Positions 1 to 11,307 of a stretch of DNA of 64,000 nt are shown piece by piece. The first letter of the stretch is position 1, and each line of letters starts with the position of its first letter. A program made the translations under genes and the position numbers. The DNA comes from Oreohelix idahoensis (lineage: Eukaryota > Mollusca > Gastropoda > Stylommatophora > Oreohelicidae), in NCBI GenBank assembly GCA_024509875.1, contig JAMPIV010016231.1, positions 62,001 through 126,000 on the forward strand, written 5' to 3'. The notes below the pieces were generated by a model. The model did no database searches. It saw only the letters and a list, made by a program, of their open reading frames with translations, and was not told the DNA's origin.

Positions 1-278
1 GACAATCAGGTATTTGGATTTTGTGTAACATGCACGATGTGTAGACTACTCCAGGATTTGTCAGTCGTTGTTATTTTTCACGACTGTCAGTACCTGGTGT
101 AGATTGGTACACATTTCTTTGTATTGAGTCTAATAAGTGAAAAGGCATATACGACGAGGGTATAGCACAACTCTGGCATTCTTTATTTGCATAAGGAGGT
201 GCTATCTCGGCATTTGTTCGTCCATACTCCAAAGGTGGGCTGGGCGTGACTTCGTTTTCTTTCTTAAGAGGGGGTGGA
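1..278 (+). mobile_element. 3' internal end and polypurine tract of LTR element D
   Basis: The + strand here resembles the reverse complement of about 31562-31830, the last internal stretch of LTR element B. Shared blocks include a TCGTTGTTATTTTTCACGAC core near 67-86 and CGTTTTCTTTCTT just before the polypurine tract. AAGAGGGGGTGGA (about 266-278) is followed directly by TGTCAC, the same arrangement as in element B. This is therefore probably the 3' end of a related Gypsy-type element on the + strand whose body lies left of the window. No gene is seen. The call rests on by-eye alignment. Confidence 0.5.
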
Positions 279-1034
279 TGTCACGACATAGACTTTTGCT
301 AAAATTTATATTGGTCACACTGGAGAGCAACACCACTGGTTCATCTCTTGTAGAAACCTGCTCGGCCAGTTTTCGATTAGAATGAAAGCCGGAAGGGACC
401 TTTTGGCGCAAAGTCATTCTTGCGATGTTCGCCGGCCTATGAAGGTCGTAGATGGTTTTTGTCAGCAGGTTTTTGCTGGGAAATTATTTGATGCCACTGT
501 GGTTCAGTGCTTGCCGATTTTTCATATGTTTAGGAATATTTGATGGGTGCTAGATTGTGCGTAGAAAATTCTAGTGATTTTTCCCTTCCTGATTATTAAT
601 TGTGATACGTTGGTTGCAATTGTGTATTGCTTTAACCTAGTATTAGGTGCCGTCTCTGAGTTATAGTTCAGTGCTTTCACTGATGAGTTTATGTCGGTAA
701 CCATTTCGGGTTCTTATGTTGAACTATAGTGTTCGCCAGGATATGTTGCAGTTTTCAGCATATTGTGATGTGCATTTTTGCTATTAGGAGAGTTGGCATT
801 ATTCTCGCAAGTAAGTTGGCTTATATGTTCATTATCTTATGTATTGCAGTTTTTCATGCATAGTGATTGATGTGTGTACTTCTCATTAAAGGGATATTAC
901 TGTATTTGAGGCGTTATTGTATTACTCATGTCAGCTATTGTGTGCTATGGTTCTACTTTATAGACAATGAGCCGTTAGTTAAATCCACAGTACAAATAGG
1001 GTTAAATCCAACAGCATCTATAGATTGTTGTTCT

Positions 1035-1036
<2 letters not shown>
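279..1036 (+). repeat. Candidate 3' LTR of element D
   Basis: It begins TGTCACGAC right after a polypurine tract and ends in ...TTCTGACA at 1036, giving TGTCA...TGACA termini as proposed for the LTRs of element B (about 680 bp; this one is about 758 bp). The interior has diverged strongly from LTR B, so the right boundary is uncertain and could be hidden by the following (AC)n(AT)n tract. Short open frames inside show no recognisable protein. Confidence 0.4.

Positions 1037-1125
<89 letters not shown>
1034..1125. repeat. (AC)n(AT)n microsatellite
   Basis: An uninterrupted (AC)n run passes directly into an uninterrupted (AT)n run. The open frame across it (a run of Thr-His then Tyr-Ile residues) is a translation of the repeat and not a gene. 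Confidence 0.97.
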
Positions 1126-1127
<2 letters not shown>

Positions 1128-2591
1128 CTTTACTGTTTGAGTATATCTCTGTAGTGTTGATCAACAGTTAGTAGCTGTCATATGAACAAAAGGTCTGTTG
1201 TCTAATCTCCCGAGGGTACTGGTCAGACTGGATATCTTCACGAAATGTTAGTGATATGTAGACTCATAATCTTGCGTATGTAGTCGTGATTCATAAAATA
1301 TATTTTAGAGTTTGCTTCATAGAAGGCACTTAAGAGTGTGTTGATATAAATATGATATTCCACTTTTGGGCTCTTTTGCTTGACTTCAGATAATAGTGAT
1401 CTTTCGAGTGATTTGAACTTGTGATAACTAGGTATTGAATTTGTGAGCCAGCAGTATATGTTGACGAAAAATGCTGCGTCCACCTTCTGACTTGTGGGTG
1501 AAACAATATTCCTTTTTAATTGAGGAATAAAAGATGTCCTATCGCGAATTCTGCTTGCCAAATGTCCGTTTTTGATAACTTATTGCTGGTTAGACGTCAG
1601 ACACGTTGCGTGTAGACTCAGACTTCTGATGAACTGAAGACACACAAAAGTCTTCTTAAGTTTTCACACTTAACATCACTGGTTGACTTTCATTTATACT
1701 ACTGCTCATTATTGATCTCTTTCTCTGAGATCAATTCTAATGATGTTAAATATCTTGTGCATGAGAGACTGTGATGATGATGAAGGTGAAGTATGAACTA
1801 TTAATTACCTCCTATCATCATATCATCTTCTAGGAAAATCTTCTGATATTAATGTCTCTAGCAAGCTACGCGGTAGATTATATTTCTGGAAGTCCAATGT
1901 GGGTTTCATGGGCCGTGACGTACATCTCCGCCCATACAATCAATCCTTAATATCCCCTCTGGTCACTAATTCACAGGATCGCTCTTGTCCCCTGTCAGTC
2001 CAAACGTGGGTGTGGTTTGACAAACAGGTTTGGAGATAACTGGCGGGTCATTGCAAAGTGCTGTCAAATTGCTGTCTGGTGTTTATCGTTCTATGTGTTG
2101 GCGGCACTCTTTACTCTCTGATCGTCTATTGTCGCCAACGTGCTAACATGTCCGCTCTGTGGCGCCGCCTATTGTATTACATGCCGGTTACTTTAAACAG
2201 AATGAGACGTTTTCACCTGGCCAAGCTGGGCGTCCAATGGGGTGACCCGGCCGAGCAACAATGATAACAACAGTCCACAGAAATTGTATAATGCCCAGAT
2301 GTCTGATTGGGATGACCAGATGTGTTTTCACCAGATTTATCACGATGCAATGTAGGCTTCAAACGCTGAAGTCAGGTATGGGGACTCAATCAAAAGACTT
2401 TATTTTACCACCGATGAAAGAACAAATGCGGTTCTCTAGATACCGGTCGCGAGTAATCATAACGATGAAATAGCAAATGTGGGATCGCAAATATGGGATG
2501 AAAGAGTACAAATGTGGGAGAAAATACTTGTACAATACGATAGATGTAGGACAAGATAAAGCTATACGGATTTTGCGCTCATATATCACAA
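1126..2591 (-). repeat. Long direct repeat R, copy a
   Basis: It is near-identical to 5153-6922, starting at ATTCCTT(T/C)ACTGTTTGAG after an (AT)n tract and ending ...ATATATCACAA. Copy a lacks about 255 bp present in copy b at about 5883-6140. The repeat lies immediately beside a gag remnant on its right, with copy b on the far side, so the pair could be the LTRs of a minus-strand Gypsy-like element C. Read on the minus strand it would start TGTGATATAT. No polypurine tract is seen beside it, so an unrelated dispersed repeat remains possible. Confidence 0.6.
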
Positions 2592-3721
2592 TAGTTCCGC
2601 AAGCGACAGTACCTGCACCATTTATCTCCTTGTCTCTGGTGTTGCGCAGAATTTTTCTTGTTTTGCTCTTTGTAGTTATCTTGTTTTGCGTGCTGTTTAT
2701 GCGAGATGCGTGGTCCTTTGCCTTGTTGGTCTGGTCGGGAGCGAGCTGGTTGCTTTGGCGCCTGATCCGGAAACTTCTTTCTGGCTCCTTGAGACTCCAT
2801 GAGAGCATTTTGGAATTGCTCTGCCAGTGTAAGTATATTTTCTAACCGGTCAGCGCCGTTTTCAGTGAGAAATCTGCGTATTTCCACCGACATAGACTCT
2901 TTTAGTTGCTCTATCACATTCAGCTCTTTCAACCCGTAAAGTTTCCCGGTGTACACCACTTCACTAAGTAGTCTTCAATACGGGCTGCGAACTGTGAGAA
3001 AGTCTCTCCGGCCTCCTTCCTAGAACCTCAATTTTTTTTCCGGTAAGCCTCTGAATGAAGCTCGTACCTCATCAAGAGAGATTTTTCAATGCCTGAAAGT
3101 CAACTTGCTCTCCGGCCGGAAATTTATTAAAAACTTCGTAAGCGGCTCCTCTTAGGCCCTGGGAAAGTTTCAATATCCACTTCCGTTCTTCAAGTCCAAA
3201 CCCTGTTGCAAAGCGTTCGAAGCGGTCTAAAAAGGCGTTCCTTTCTGAAAAAGGTCCAGCGAAAAGTTCATGACATTGGGTGGCGCAGGTTGCGAAGTAG
3301 GCACACCATCTGAGCGGGGTGAGTACCCTCCATCGCAGTTGAAAACCGCTGCACTTTTTGCTAGCTCTATCTGATTGGTCTGTCCCTGGATTTCCAGTTG
3401 CTTCATGTTAAGTGCTTGCTCTGCTTCGGCTTTCTCTTTCCGCTCCGCTGCTTCTGCTGCAGCTTTCTCTTTCCGCTCCGCTGCTTCTGCTGCCGATTTC
3501 CGCTCCGCTGCTTCTGCTGCGGCTTTCTCCATTGTAAGTTTCTGCATTTCCATATCTCTTGCATGGAGTTTATCAGTCTCCTCGCTTACATATTTCATCA
3601 GGTCTTTTCCACTTAACCCGTATTCACGCCCTGTCTCCATTAAACTAGTTCTAATTTTTGCGGCATCTGCCATGATATGCAGTACGGGTTTGCGAAGGGA
3701 AAAATTGGCTGTGACCTCCAA
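2592..3721 (-). pseudogene. Gypsy-type gag remnant (element C)
   Basis: This is the minus-strand remains of an LTR-retrotransposon Gag. The frame at 3227-3721 opens with MADAAKIRTSLMETGREYGL, followed by a Glu/Ala/Lys-rich coiled coil with AAAEAAERKEK repeats. After frame breaks near 3000-3230, the frame at 2579-2959 resembles the capsid C-terminus (EFxNALxESQ-like helix) and a basic region, then starts a zinc knuckle (WCRYC) and is cut off at the R repeat boundary. The opening MAD..(K)..R..(A/L)...E and coiled coil match the gag of LTR element A (25116-25770), so the two belong to related families. At least two frame disruptions make it non-functional. Confidence 0.75.
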
Positions 3722-4871
3722 ACAAATTTATTAGACTCGCACAAGTAATTATCTCTTTCAAACCAGCTAGGTTTAAATTAGTAATCAAGTTCAAATAGCT
3801 CTTAAAAAATCACTCCCTCGGCGTATTATGAAAAAATATCCAACAGATTATCTCGCAGTTTCTATGAAAAATAAAAATTTTCCCAGCAGTTACAGAAAAA
3901 GAAAAAACAATTCAGTTAATTACAGTATCCTCTGTTCTCAAAACGTGTTTACACTGTCCGTTTGATACTTAATTTAAAAAGTATCACTCGTGCTTTAGAG
4001 ATATAAATTATTCCCCCTATGAAATAGACAAATTATAGTAAGAGTCAGTCTAGGAGGTAATCCCTCAAAATGCCAACAAATTTAGCAATTATCGCAACTG
4101 TATAGCAGGGATGAAAATGTGATTTATCACACTTCTAAGTCCGGGTTCACTAATCCCAAGACGAGTCCACAATTGTAGTGTGGTGCGTATTGGGGCAACT
4201 ACAACCGTAGTTTTTGCGAGGAATATCCTATGAGATATTACGTGTATGGTCTCTAGAAATTGTCTCGTTAAGAAAGAATAAAGACCTATTCGAGATAGGC
4301 ACAAGAAGACGGGAATGCGAATGCTTTCCGCTGGAGAGTGTTTTCTAGTTAATTATGGAAAGAGTTTTGTTTCCCCACGACCTTAGCTTCTGCCTTTAGA
4401 TCCCGTAACAGAAAAAGCCCCCAACCTCATCTGAGTAGAGAAATGTTCCTATAGGTGAATATGTAACACCGACAGCACGAGGGATACTTTAACAAACCAC
4501 ATAATGATCAAACGATTGTTGGGTTTATTAATTAAATAAACACAAATATAGAGTTAGTAATGGTTAGAACGTGATGGTGGTAAAAGACGATTTACACAAA
4601 ACACAGATGAGATATTAAAATTGCAGGTAATTAAGTAATAGTTAATTAAGAATGAACTGGTGTAAAGCGAAATGATGATGATGTGATATAATACGTGTTA
4701 CCAAAATGGTGAGTAATCTACACAGTCCATGTGTCTCTAAATGCTTTGCATTGATATGGTGATTCACATGTATGCATAAAATGTCCCAAGTTGTTATACG
4801 TTATGTCGAGTGGGGTATCTCTAAGTCGAGGACGTTCTGATTAAAACAGTTGTCGCACTGAGAACGTTGAC
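3722..4871. other. AT-rich stretch, possible leader of element C
   Basis: I see no gene here. It lies upstream of the minus-strand gag remnant and could be its 5' untranslated leader. No convincing primer-binding site or LTR end was found. Confidence 0.4.
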
Positions 4872-4914
4872 GATATATATAAATATATAAATATATAAAT
4901 ATATAAATATATAA

Positions 4915-5012
<98 letters not shown>

Positions 5013-5019
5013 TATTTAT

Positions 5020-5073
<54 letters not shown>

Positions 5074-5083
5074 ATATATAATA

Positions 5084-5152
<69 letters not shown>
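4872..5152. repeat. Long (AT)n / (ATAAAT)n tract
   Basis: About 280 bp of almost pure AT, beginning with an ATAAATAT motif repeated several times and then (AT)n with a few interruptions. It abuts the left end of repeat R copy b, as a shorter (AT)n abuts copy a. Tracts like this are unstable and often mis-sized in assemblies. Confidence 0.97.
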
Positions 5153-5156
<4 letters not shown>

Positions 5157-6922
5157 CTTCACTGTTTGAGTATATCTCTGTAGTGTTGATCAACAGTTAA
5201 TAGCTGTCATATGAACAAAAGGTCTGTTGTCTAATCTCCCGAGGGTACTGGCCAGACTAGATATCTTCACGAAATGTTAATGATATGTGGACTCATAATC
5301 TTGCGTATGTAGTCGTGATTCATAAAATATACTTTAGAGTCTGCTTCATAGAATGCTGTTAAGAGTGTGTTGCACGTGGTATAAATATGAGATTCCGCTT
5401 TTGAGCTCTTTAGCTTGACTTCAGATATTAATTATCTTTCGAGTGATTTGAACTTGTGATAACTCTGTATTGAACTTGTGAGCCAGCAGTATATGGTGAC
5501 GCAAAATGTTGCGTCCACCTTCTGACTTGTGAGTGAGACAATATTCTTTTTTAACTGAGGAATGAAAGATGTCCTATCGCGAATTCTGCTAGCCAAATGT
5601 CCGTTTTTGATAACTTATTTCTGGTTAGACGTCAGACACGTTACGTGTAGACTCAGACTTCTGATGAACTGAAGACACACAAAAGTCTTCTTAAGTTTTC
5701 ACACTTAACATCACTGGTTGACTTTCATTTATACTACTGCTCATTATTGATCTCTCTCTCTGAGTTCAATTCTAATGATGTTACATATCTTGTGCATGAG
5801 AGACTGTGATGATGATTAAGGTGAAGTATGAACTATTAATTACCTCCTATCATCCTATCATCTTCTAGGAAAATCTTCTGATTTTATTAATCAGTTATGA
5901 AAAGAATTAGTTGAAACTCTATCTTTCGCATATTTAGCTGTGAGGTTAAACTAAACAACGGATAAGAAAAAGTATTAACAGTCTATATAAGATCTACTAA
6001 CCTTCTTTTCCCTTCGCAAAATCCTTTACGAACACAATTCACTACAGAAATGAATTATTATCCACTCTGAATAAACACGTGTATTTAGGCTAGACGTTTT
6101 TGGGATTTATCTCTGCCTCAAAATGTAAAAACTGGACTCTTGTCTCTAGCAAGCTACGCGGTAGATTATATTTCTGGAAGTCCAATGTGGGTTTCATAGG
6201 CCGTGACGTACAGCTCCGCCCATACAACCAATCTTTAATATCACCCCTGGTCACTAATTCACAGGATCGCTCTTGTTCCCTGTCAGTCCAAACGTGGGTG
6301 TGGTTTGACAAACAGGTATGGAGATAATTGGCGTTCCAAGGCAAAAGTGCTGTCAAATTGCTGTCTGGTTGTTAATCGTTCCATGTGTTGGCGGCACTCT
6401 TTACTCTCTGATCGTCTATTGTCGCCAACGTGCTAACATGTCCGCTCTGTGGCGCCGCCTATTGTGGCGCCTACATGCCGGTTGCTTTAAACAGTATGAG
6501 ACGTTTTCACCTGGCCAAGCTGGGCGTCCAATGTGGTGACCCGTTTTTCTCACCTGGCCAAGCTGGGCGTCGAATGTGGTGACCCTGCCGAGCAACAAAG
6601 ATAACAACAGTCCACAGAAATTGTATAATGCCCAGATGTCTGATTGGGATGACCAGATGTGTTTTCACCAGATTTATCACGATGCAATGTGGGCTTCAAA
6701 TTCTGATGTCAGGTATGGGGACTCAATCAAAAGACTTTATTTTACCACCGATGAAAGAACAAATGCGGTTCTCTAGATACCGGTCGCGAGTATTCAAAAC
6801 GATGAAATAGCAAATGTGGGATAGCAAATATGGGATGAAAGAGTACAAATGTGGAAGAATATACAATACGAGAGATGTAGGAAAAGATAGAGCTATAAGG
6901 CCTTTGCGCTCATATATCACAA
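5153..6922 (-). repeat. Long direct repeat R, copy b
   Basis: This is the second, more complete copy of the repeat at 1126-2591. It carries about 255 bp (5883-6140) missing from copy a. It also has a local tandem duplication of about 45 bp at about 6507-6590, where a CACCTGGCCAAGCTGGGCGT block occurs twice but only once in copy a. If the pair are LTRs of the minus-strand element C, this would be its 5' LTR. No long conserved reading frame is shared by the two copies. Confidence 0.6.
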
Positions 6923-6929
6923 CCTTGTT

Positions 6930-7180
6930 AGAGGTGTAAAAATGGAGGAAAAATTGGTCAGTGGAAATAACATCTTCCACATGTGCACCGCTAGCATCTG
7001 TTCTTATTTCAATATTTGCAATTGATTCATAGTATATTTTCAAAAGACTTCTCAGGGCCTCATATTCTAGCAATGTGGAGAAAGTTAGTATGGCACACTG
7101 CTTGTTGTTTTTATAAGTTATATTGAATGCAGGTGTTATCTTCAGTGATCTTGGTCTTCTTCTTTACAGCTCTTGTCACG
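6930..7180 (-). CDS. Unrecognised coding-like fragment
   Basis: A minus-strand frame of about 75 residues runs without a stop from about 7175 to the edge of repeat R at 6923. It is rich in ordinary helix-forming residues (segments such as STLLEYEALRSLLKIYYESI and TDQFFLHFY) and is not low complexity. It has no obvious start codon and stops are reached just upstream, so it may be an exon or a transposon fragment truncated by repeat R. I do not recognise the family and assign no function. Confidence 0.25.
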
Positions 7181-7539
7181 TTTAAAGTGTAATTTTTTTT
7201 GTTTTTTTTTTGGTTTTAGATCGAGTAGTGGTGATCGTGTTTACGTTTGCCATTGTTCCTGAGAATTTCCTATAATAATAATGAAGCTAATTGCAGTAAA
7301 TCAACCAAATTTGCTTCAGAAGACCAATGGAGTTCCCTGTTTCCTACCTTCGACACCATGCTGATTTTTATAGTCACAATCTATCCGTTAGTGGATATTT
7401 AGATCTTGTTTCACCATACTGTACATAAATCTGAATCAGTGTATGTTTTACCTTTCCTGCTGAGCAGCTGAAACTCAAAGTGACGGAAGTTGCGTTAATC
7501 GCTTTCATTGCTGCAAAGTGTGAAAATTGAGAAAAGTGA
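7181..7539. other. No recognised gene
   Basis: It contains a T-rich run at about 7188-7212 and otherwise unremarkable AT-rich sequence. It may include the downstream flank or lost end of the Tc1 remnant that follows on the minus strand. Confidence 0.5.
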
Positions 7540-8408
7540 GAACCTTGCCTGTAGACTCTGCGTCCTAGCTCGTCCCACAGATGTTCTATAGGGGACATGT
7601 CTGGTGATAGGGCAGGCCAATCAATCGTCACAATGTTCTGCTGCTGTAGATATTGCGGCCTAATGCATGCGGTGTGCGCACGTGTGTTATCCTGCTAGAG
7701 AAGCTGCAAGTCTGGATAATTTGTAAACGCAGGAGCAACCAATGCATCCAGAACCTCATCTTGATATGTCACAGCATTAACATTTCCACGGAAGATGTGA
7801 AGAGGCAATCGATGGTGAAAACCGAATCCTCCCCAAATGTGAATACTGCCACCTCCAAATCGGTTTTGATGACGAACACAGCAATCTGCAAAGCGCTCTC
7901 CACACCGTAGCCAAATCCGCATACGTCCATCAGCAAAGGATATGTTGAATCTGCTATAGTCTGTGAATAGGACAGCATTTCACTGCAGTTTAGTCCATCT
8001 GACATGTTGCTCTGCCCATTGTAGGCGCTGCTGACGATGTCTGTGAGTCAAGTTTGGCCCAACATAAGGTCGTCTTGCAGTAAGGCCTGTATCTCTGAGT
8101 CGTCGTGTGATTGTCATTCGAGAGACTTGCCCACGTCTACCCACTATTGCTCTTGCTGTTTGACTTGCCGGGAGAGAACGATTCATTAGGTGACTCAGCA
8201 CAATATGACGATCTTGCGCAGGGGTAGTAACTCGTGGTTGGCCACTCCGAAGTCTATCCCGGGCACTGCCAGTGGTTCCTTAACGTTCATTGAAACGTAC
8301 AATACTGCTGTGGTGGCAATTCATCCTTCTGGCAATGGCCCGCGAGCTTATTCCGGTCTCCAACATACCAATGGCTCGTTGGCGGTCGTTTTCAGATAGT
8401 CGTGGCAT
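7540..8408 (-). pseudogene. Tc1-type transposase, decayed
   Basis: This is the minus-strand relic of a Tc1/mariner transposase, a cut-and-paste DDE enzyme. Reading begins MPRLSENDRQRAIGML at 8408 with a paired-type helix-turn-helix (ISSRAIARRMNCHHSSI), then a second DNA-binding part (TRRLRDTGLTARRP). The catalytic core follows: first Asp in LFTDYSRF, a Gly-rich segment (GGGSIHIWGGF), second Asp in QDNTRAHTA, and the acidic third residue in DWPALSPDMSPIEHLWDEL. One frameshift near 8280 and two in-frame stops (one Trp-to-stop-like before the first Asp, one before QDN) break it, although all three catalytic acids persist. The C-terminus after GRRVYR is lost. An in-frame open extension reaches 8771 but shows no transposase similarity. 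Terminal inverted repeats were not identified. Confidence 0.9.
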
Positions 8409-9055
8409 TTGAAGCACATGTACTGTGTGTTTTGTCTCAACGGCCTTTTTATACCGAGTATACTGCCACAACGCGTACACATTTTCAGGGTCATAGCTGT
8501 TGGGAATCGTGTTGAACGTGTAACTTTCATTTTTTTCATGTAGTCTGTACACAAACCCGTGGGTTGAATCATGCACTTTCCATTCCAGCAGCCATTCGCT
8601 CTCTACCTCATGACAAACACGGGGAAAATCCATTCCCACACTTTTTTTCCAGCTTCTCGGCATCAGTATATATAATAGTGGTACGTTTTTAATGTGCTTC
8701 AGTTTATATATATTCCTAAAAGCCTTCCTAAAACGATTCGCACCAAACCCGACTTGCAGCCATTCCGACATATATGTCTTTCATTTATATATATATATAT
8801 AGTGGGATGGAGCTTAACAGCATAAGACTGCATCTCGTAAAAGTACACTGCAGTATAGCACGAGGGTGAGGGTGGGTGTGGGATGCATCACGAGACCCCA
8901 CGGCAGCCTGAAGGGTCCATATGGCTATATTTATAGTATCTGTATACAACATCAAGTTATTTTGTTTATAATGATGATGGGAAACTCTGTACTGAGCGAT
9001 ACAACAGGAGGCAATCAGATCATCAGAAGTGGTCTCACCGTCGATCAAGTGTTTC
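8409..9055. other. Flank of Tc1 remnant, no gene
   Basis: A short (AT)n occurs near 8789-8802. No inverted repeat matching the other side of the Tc1 remnant was found by eye. Nothing else is recognised. Confidence 0.5.
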
Positions 9056-9370
9056 GGTCCTTTTCCTTCTTCTTCTCATTTTATCTTTTTCTTCTTCTTT
9101 TCAATTTTTCTTCTTCTTTTCATTCTTTTCTTCTCTTTTTTCATCTTCTTCTTCTTCATCATCTTTTCATTTTATCGTTATCTTCTTCCTTTTCTTCTTC
9201 TGATTTTATTTTCTTCTTTTCCTTCGTCTTCTTCTTCTTCTTCTTCTTCTTCTCCTTCTTCGTCTTCTCATTTTATCTTCTGTTGTTCTTCTTCTCATTT
9301 AATCGTCATCTTCTTTTTCTTCTTCTGATTTTAATTTCTTCTTTTTTCTTCTTCTTCTTCTTCTTCTATG
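9056..9370. repeat. (TTC)n-rich polypyrimidine tract
   Basis: About 315 bp are almost pure pyrimidine on the + strand, with many TTC/CTT units and (TTC) runs at about 9226-9252 and 9340-9367. The open frames here (Phe/Ser/Leu-rich) are repeat artefacts. Long homopurine-homopyrimidine DNA can form triplex structures. Confidence 0.95.
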
Positions 9371-9862
9371 CCTCTCCACAACCTTCTGTTTCTAGTTCTA
9401 TTTATTAGTTCTGTTGATGACTTCTTTCTTCACCACGATCTCAAACTGTCAAGAAAGTGGATCGGTTCCTTCTAACATGGGGAATACGCTTCCTTCTAAC
9501 ATGGGGAATAAGCTTCCTTTTGCCCGTTGACTTCTTTCAGGGCATTCTCATTACTCTGTTTAGCTGCCCATGGTATTTTTAACGCTATGTCGTCTTATGT
9601 GTTTCCTACACGTTTATTTATTGTCACTAACTGACTTCCGTATGTCAGGATGTGTTCTGTATAACAATATATACCTTGGTTTGGTTTGATTGGTTTTAAG
9701 GGCTATCTTCACTGCACCACACGGACAACTCCATCAGTGCTCCGATCTCCTCCCTTGATCACACAAGGATGATCTCAGCACAATGCACGAACTCCCTAGC
9801 ACCGACGAGAATCCCAATGTGTGTGTATATAGGAATCACACATTCTATCAGTTTGTTTGTGG
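9371..9862. other. No recognised gene
   Basis: Intron or intergenic sequence. A CTTCCTTCTAACATGGGGAATA-type unit is tandemly duplicated near 9465-9520. No coding signal was found. Confidence 0.5.
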
Positions 9863-10075
9863 TCATCATCATCATTCCTTTCAGTTCCCCGTGGAACACA
9901 TGACTGAAACAGTTGTTCTCCATCGATTTCTATTCTGGGCTGTCTTTTTCAGCTGTGCCCAAGTCATTCCAATTTCCTTAGCCTCCTCTTCCACTGTTCT
10001 TCAAGTTCTTCTTGGCCTCCTCACTTCTTTTCTCTTGTGTACTCCAGTTAATGGCACCTTTGGCTATGCTTGATT
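9863..10075 (-). pseudogene. RTE-type LINE 3' end
   Basis: On the minus strand the C-terminus of a LINE reverse transcriptase can be read: TVEEEAKEIGMTWAQLKKTA, then QNRNRWRTTVSVMCSTGN and a stop. This is the widespread motif in which a Thr-Trp pair precedes a last helix with xDRxxWR. The tail is (ATG)n near 9862-9875. Upstream coding is frameshifted. It is a severely 5'-truncated copy of the same broad LINE type as several others in this window. Confidence 0.75.
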
Positions 10076-10308
10076 GTTTGTGGTCGGTAGTTTCTAATTT
10101 TTAAATTTTGGGAGGGCAACGGCCTTATGGCCAACTCTTTAAGATTTAAAACTGCCATGGGATATATATATATATATAACACAATTTTACTCCTTCTCTG
10201 GTTTAAAAATATAGAGGTCATGGAAAAACCGTGAACGGATATTACAAAGCATAAAGGCTCGGTGTGAATGTGTACTTACAAATATACTATTACTGTTTTT
10301 TTTTTCAG

Positions 10309-10551
10309 TTTGCCATGACAACACGTTTTATGATTACCGAACACAATATGAAGATAAAGGAGAGCTCTACGAGTGTGCCCTGGGAAAAGTGACCAATGGG
10401 AAACAAGGATTTGAAGTCAAACGCGTAGAGAAAAAATTCCACAACTGTACAGTGGGTTCAAAAACTTATCAGCACTTGGAGATTTTCCATACTTGCAATG
10501 GGTGCCAGACATATCAGTGTTACAATGGCCGAGTCGTCGATATTCAAACTA
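10309..10551 (+). CDS. Host gene exon: six-cysteine module
   Basis: A 243-nt exon is bounded by a strong acceptor (T-rich tract then TTTTTTCAG, 10298-10308) and a GTAGGT donor at 10552. Read in phase 1 it encodes an 81-codon module beginning CHDNTFYDYRTQYED. Cysteines fall in the pattern CHD...YEC...HNC...HTCNGCQTYQC, suggesting a small disulfide-bonded extracellular domain. I cannot assign it to a named family; it is loosely like a von Willebrand C-type fold. Both ends are phase 1, the usual phase for shuffled extracellular modules, and the donor phase matches the exon at 14320 and the vWA exon at 48786. It is probably an internal exon of a secreted protein whose signal peptide lies upstream of the window. 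Confidence 0.75.
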
Positions 10552-10599
10552 GTAGGTTATAGAGCTTGAATTATTCGCCCAGAAGTTTGCTATTTCCTT

Positions 10600-11307
10600 A
10601 TAGTATGTGTCTGTATATCTTTCTCTATCTTCAGTTCAAATGTCAAGTCAATTTTGTATTGTATGGCTCTCAAACATGGAAAACAACAAAAACCAAAAAG
10701 TTACCGATTTTCATAAAATGGTGATTGCATAGTGATATGTCAAGATCACTAATATTGAACTGATGACAAGATCACTAATGTGGAACTGATGACAAGATTA
10801 CTAATGTGGAACTGATGACAAGATCACTAATGTGGAAGTGGTGACAAGATCACTAATGTGGAACTGATGACAAGATCACTAATGTGGAACTGATGACAAG
10901 ATCACTAATGTGAAACTGATGACAAGATCACTAATATGGAACTGATGACAAGATCACTAATGTGGAACTTATGACAAGATCACTAATGTGGAATTGATGA
11001 CAAGATCACTAACGTGGAACTGATGACAAGAATTGACAAGTGCCAGTAGAACTAGAGATGAGAAGAAGATGCTGGAGATGGACTTGACAAACATTAAGAA
11101 AACCTATTGACAGCATTACCGGGCAGTTCTTGTTCTGGAATCTCCTGGGCTAGAGATATAGAGGTAGATCAAAGAACACATGGAGAAGAGATATAGAGGT
11201 AGATCAAAGAACACATGGAGAAGAGATATAGAGGTAGATCAAAGAACACATAGAGAAGAGATATAGAGACATATATGAACGGGATGAAGAAAACATGGAC
11301 AGATCTT
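10600..11307 (+). pseudogene. RTE-type LINE fragment with internal minisatellites
   Basis: Degraded + strand LINE C-terminal sequence. About 10635-10735 resembles the segment that reads FNSNV..S.LLYG.ETW in the better copy at 39010-39300. Next come 11 copies of a 26-bp unit (separate entry), then LINE sequence around 11030-11150 with the CCAGTAGAACTAGAGATGAG block also seen at 12830, 39370 and 49320. Then follow just over three copies of a 35-bp unit at about 11154-11270 (AGATATAGAGGTAGATCAAA...). The copy continues into the 45-bp array and ends at the LINE stop at 12231. Confidence 0.7.
10739..11031 (+). repeat. 26-bp tandem array inside a LINE
   Basis: There are about 11 copies of a 26-bp unit whose core is TGACAAGATCACTAATGTGG. 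The single-copy ancestor is the LINE segment CGACAAAGTCACAAATGTGG seen once at about 39337-39360. The array therefore arose by slippage within the LINE body after or during its life in this locus. Confidence 0.9.

Noticed and set aside
867..1154. 95-codon frame with His-Thr and Tyr-Ile runs
   Set aside because: Microsatellite translation.
4458..4702. TGTAACA and TGTTAC strings as LTR ends of element C
   Set aside because: Orientation and spacing do not give a matched LTR pair; probably chance.
8866..9408. 180- and 99-codon Phe/Ser-rich frames
   Set aside because: They translate a polypyrimidine tract.
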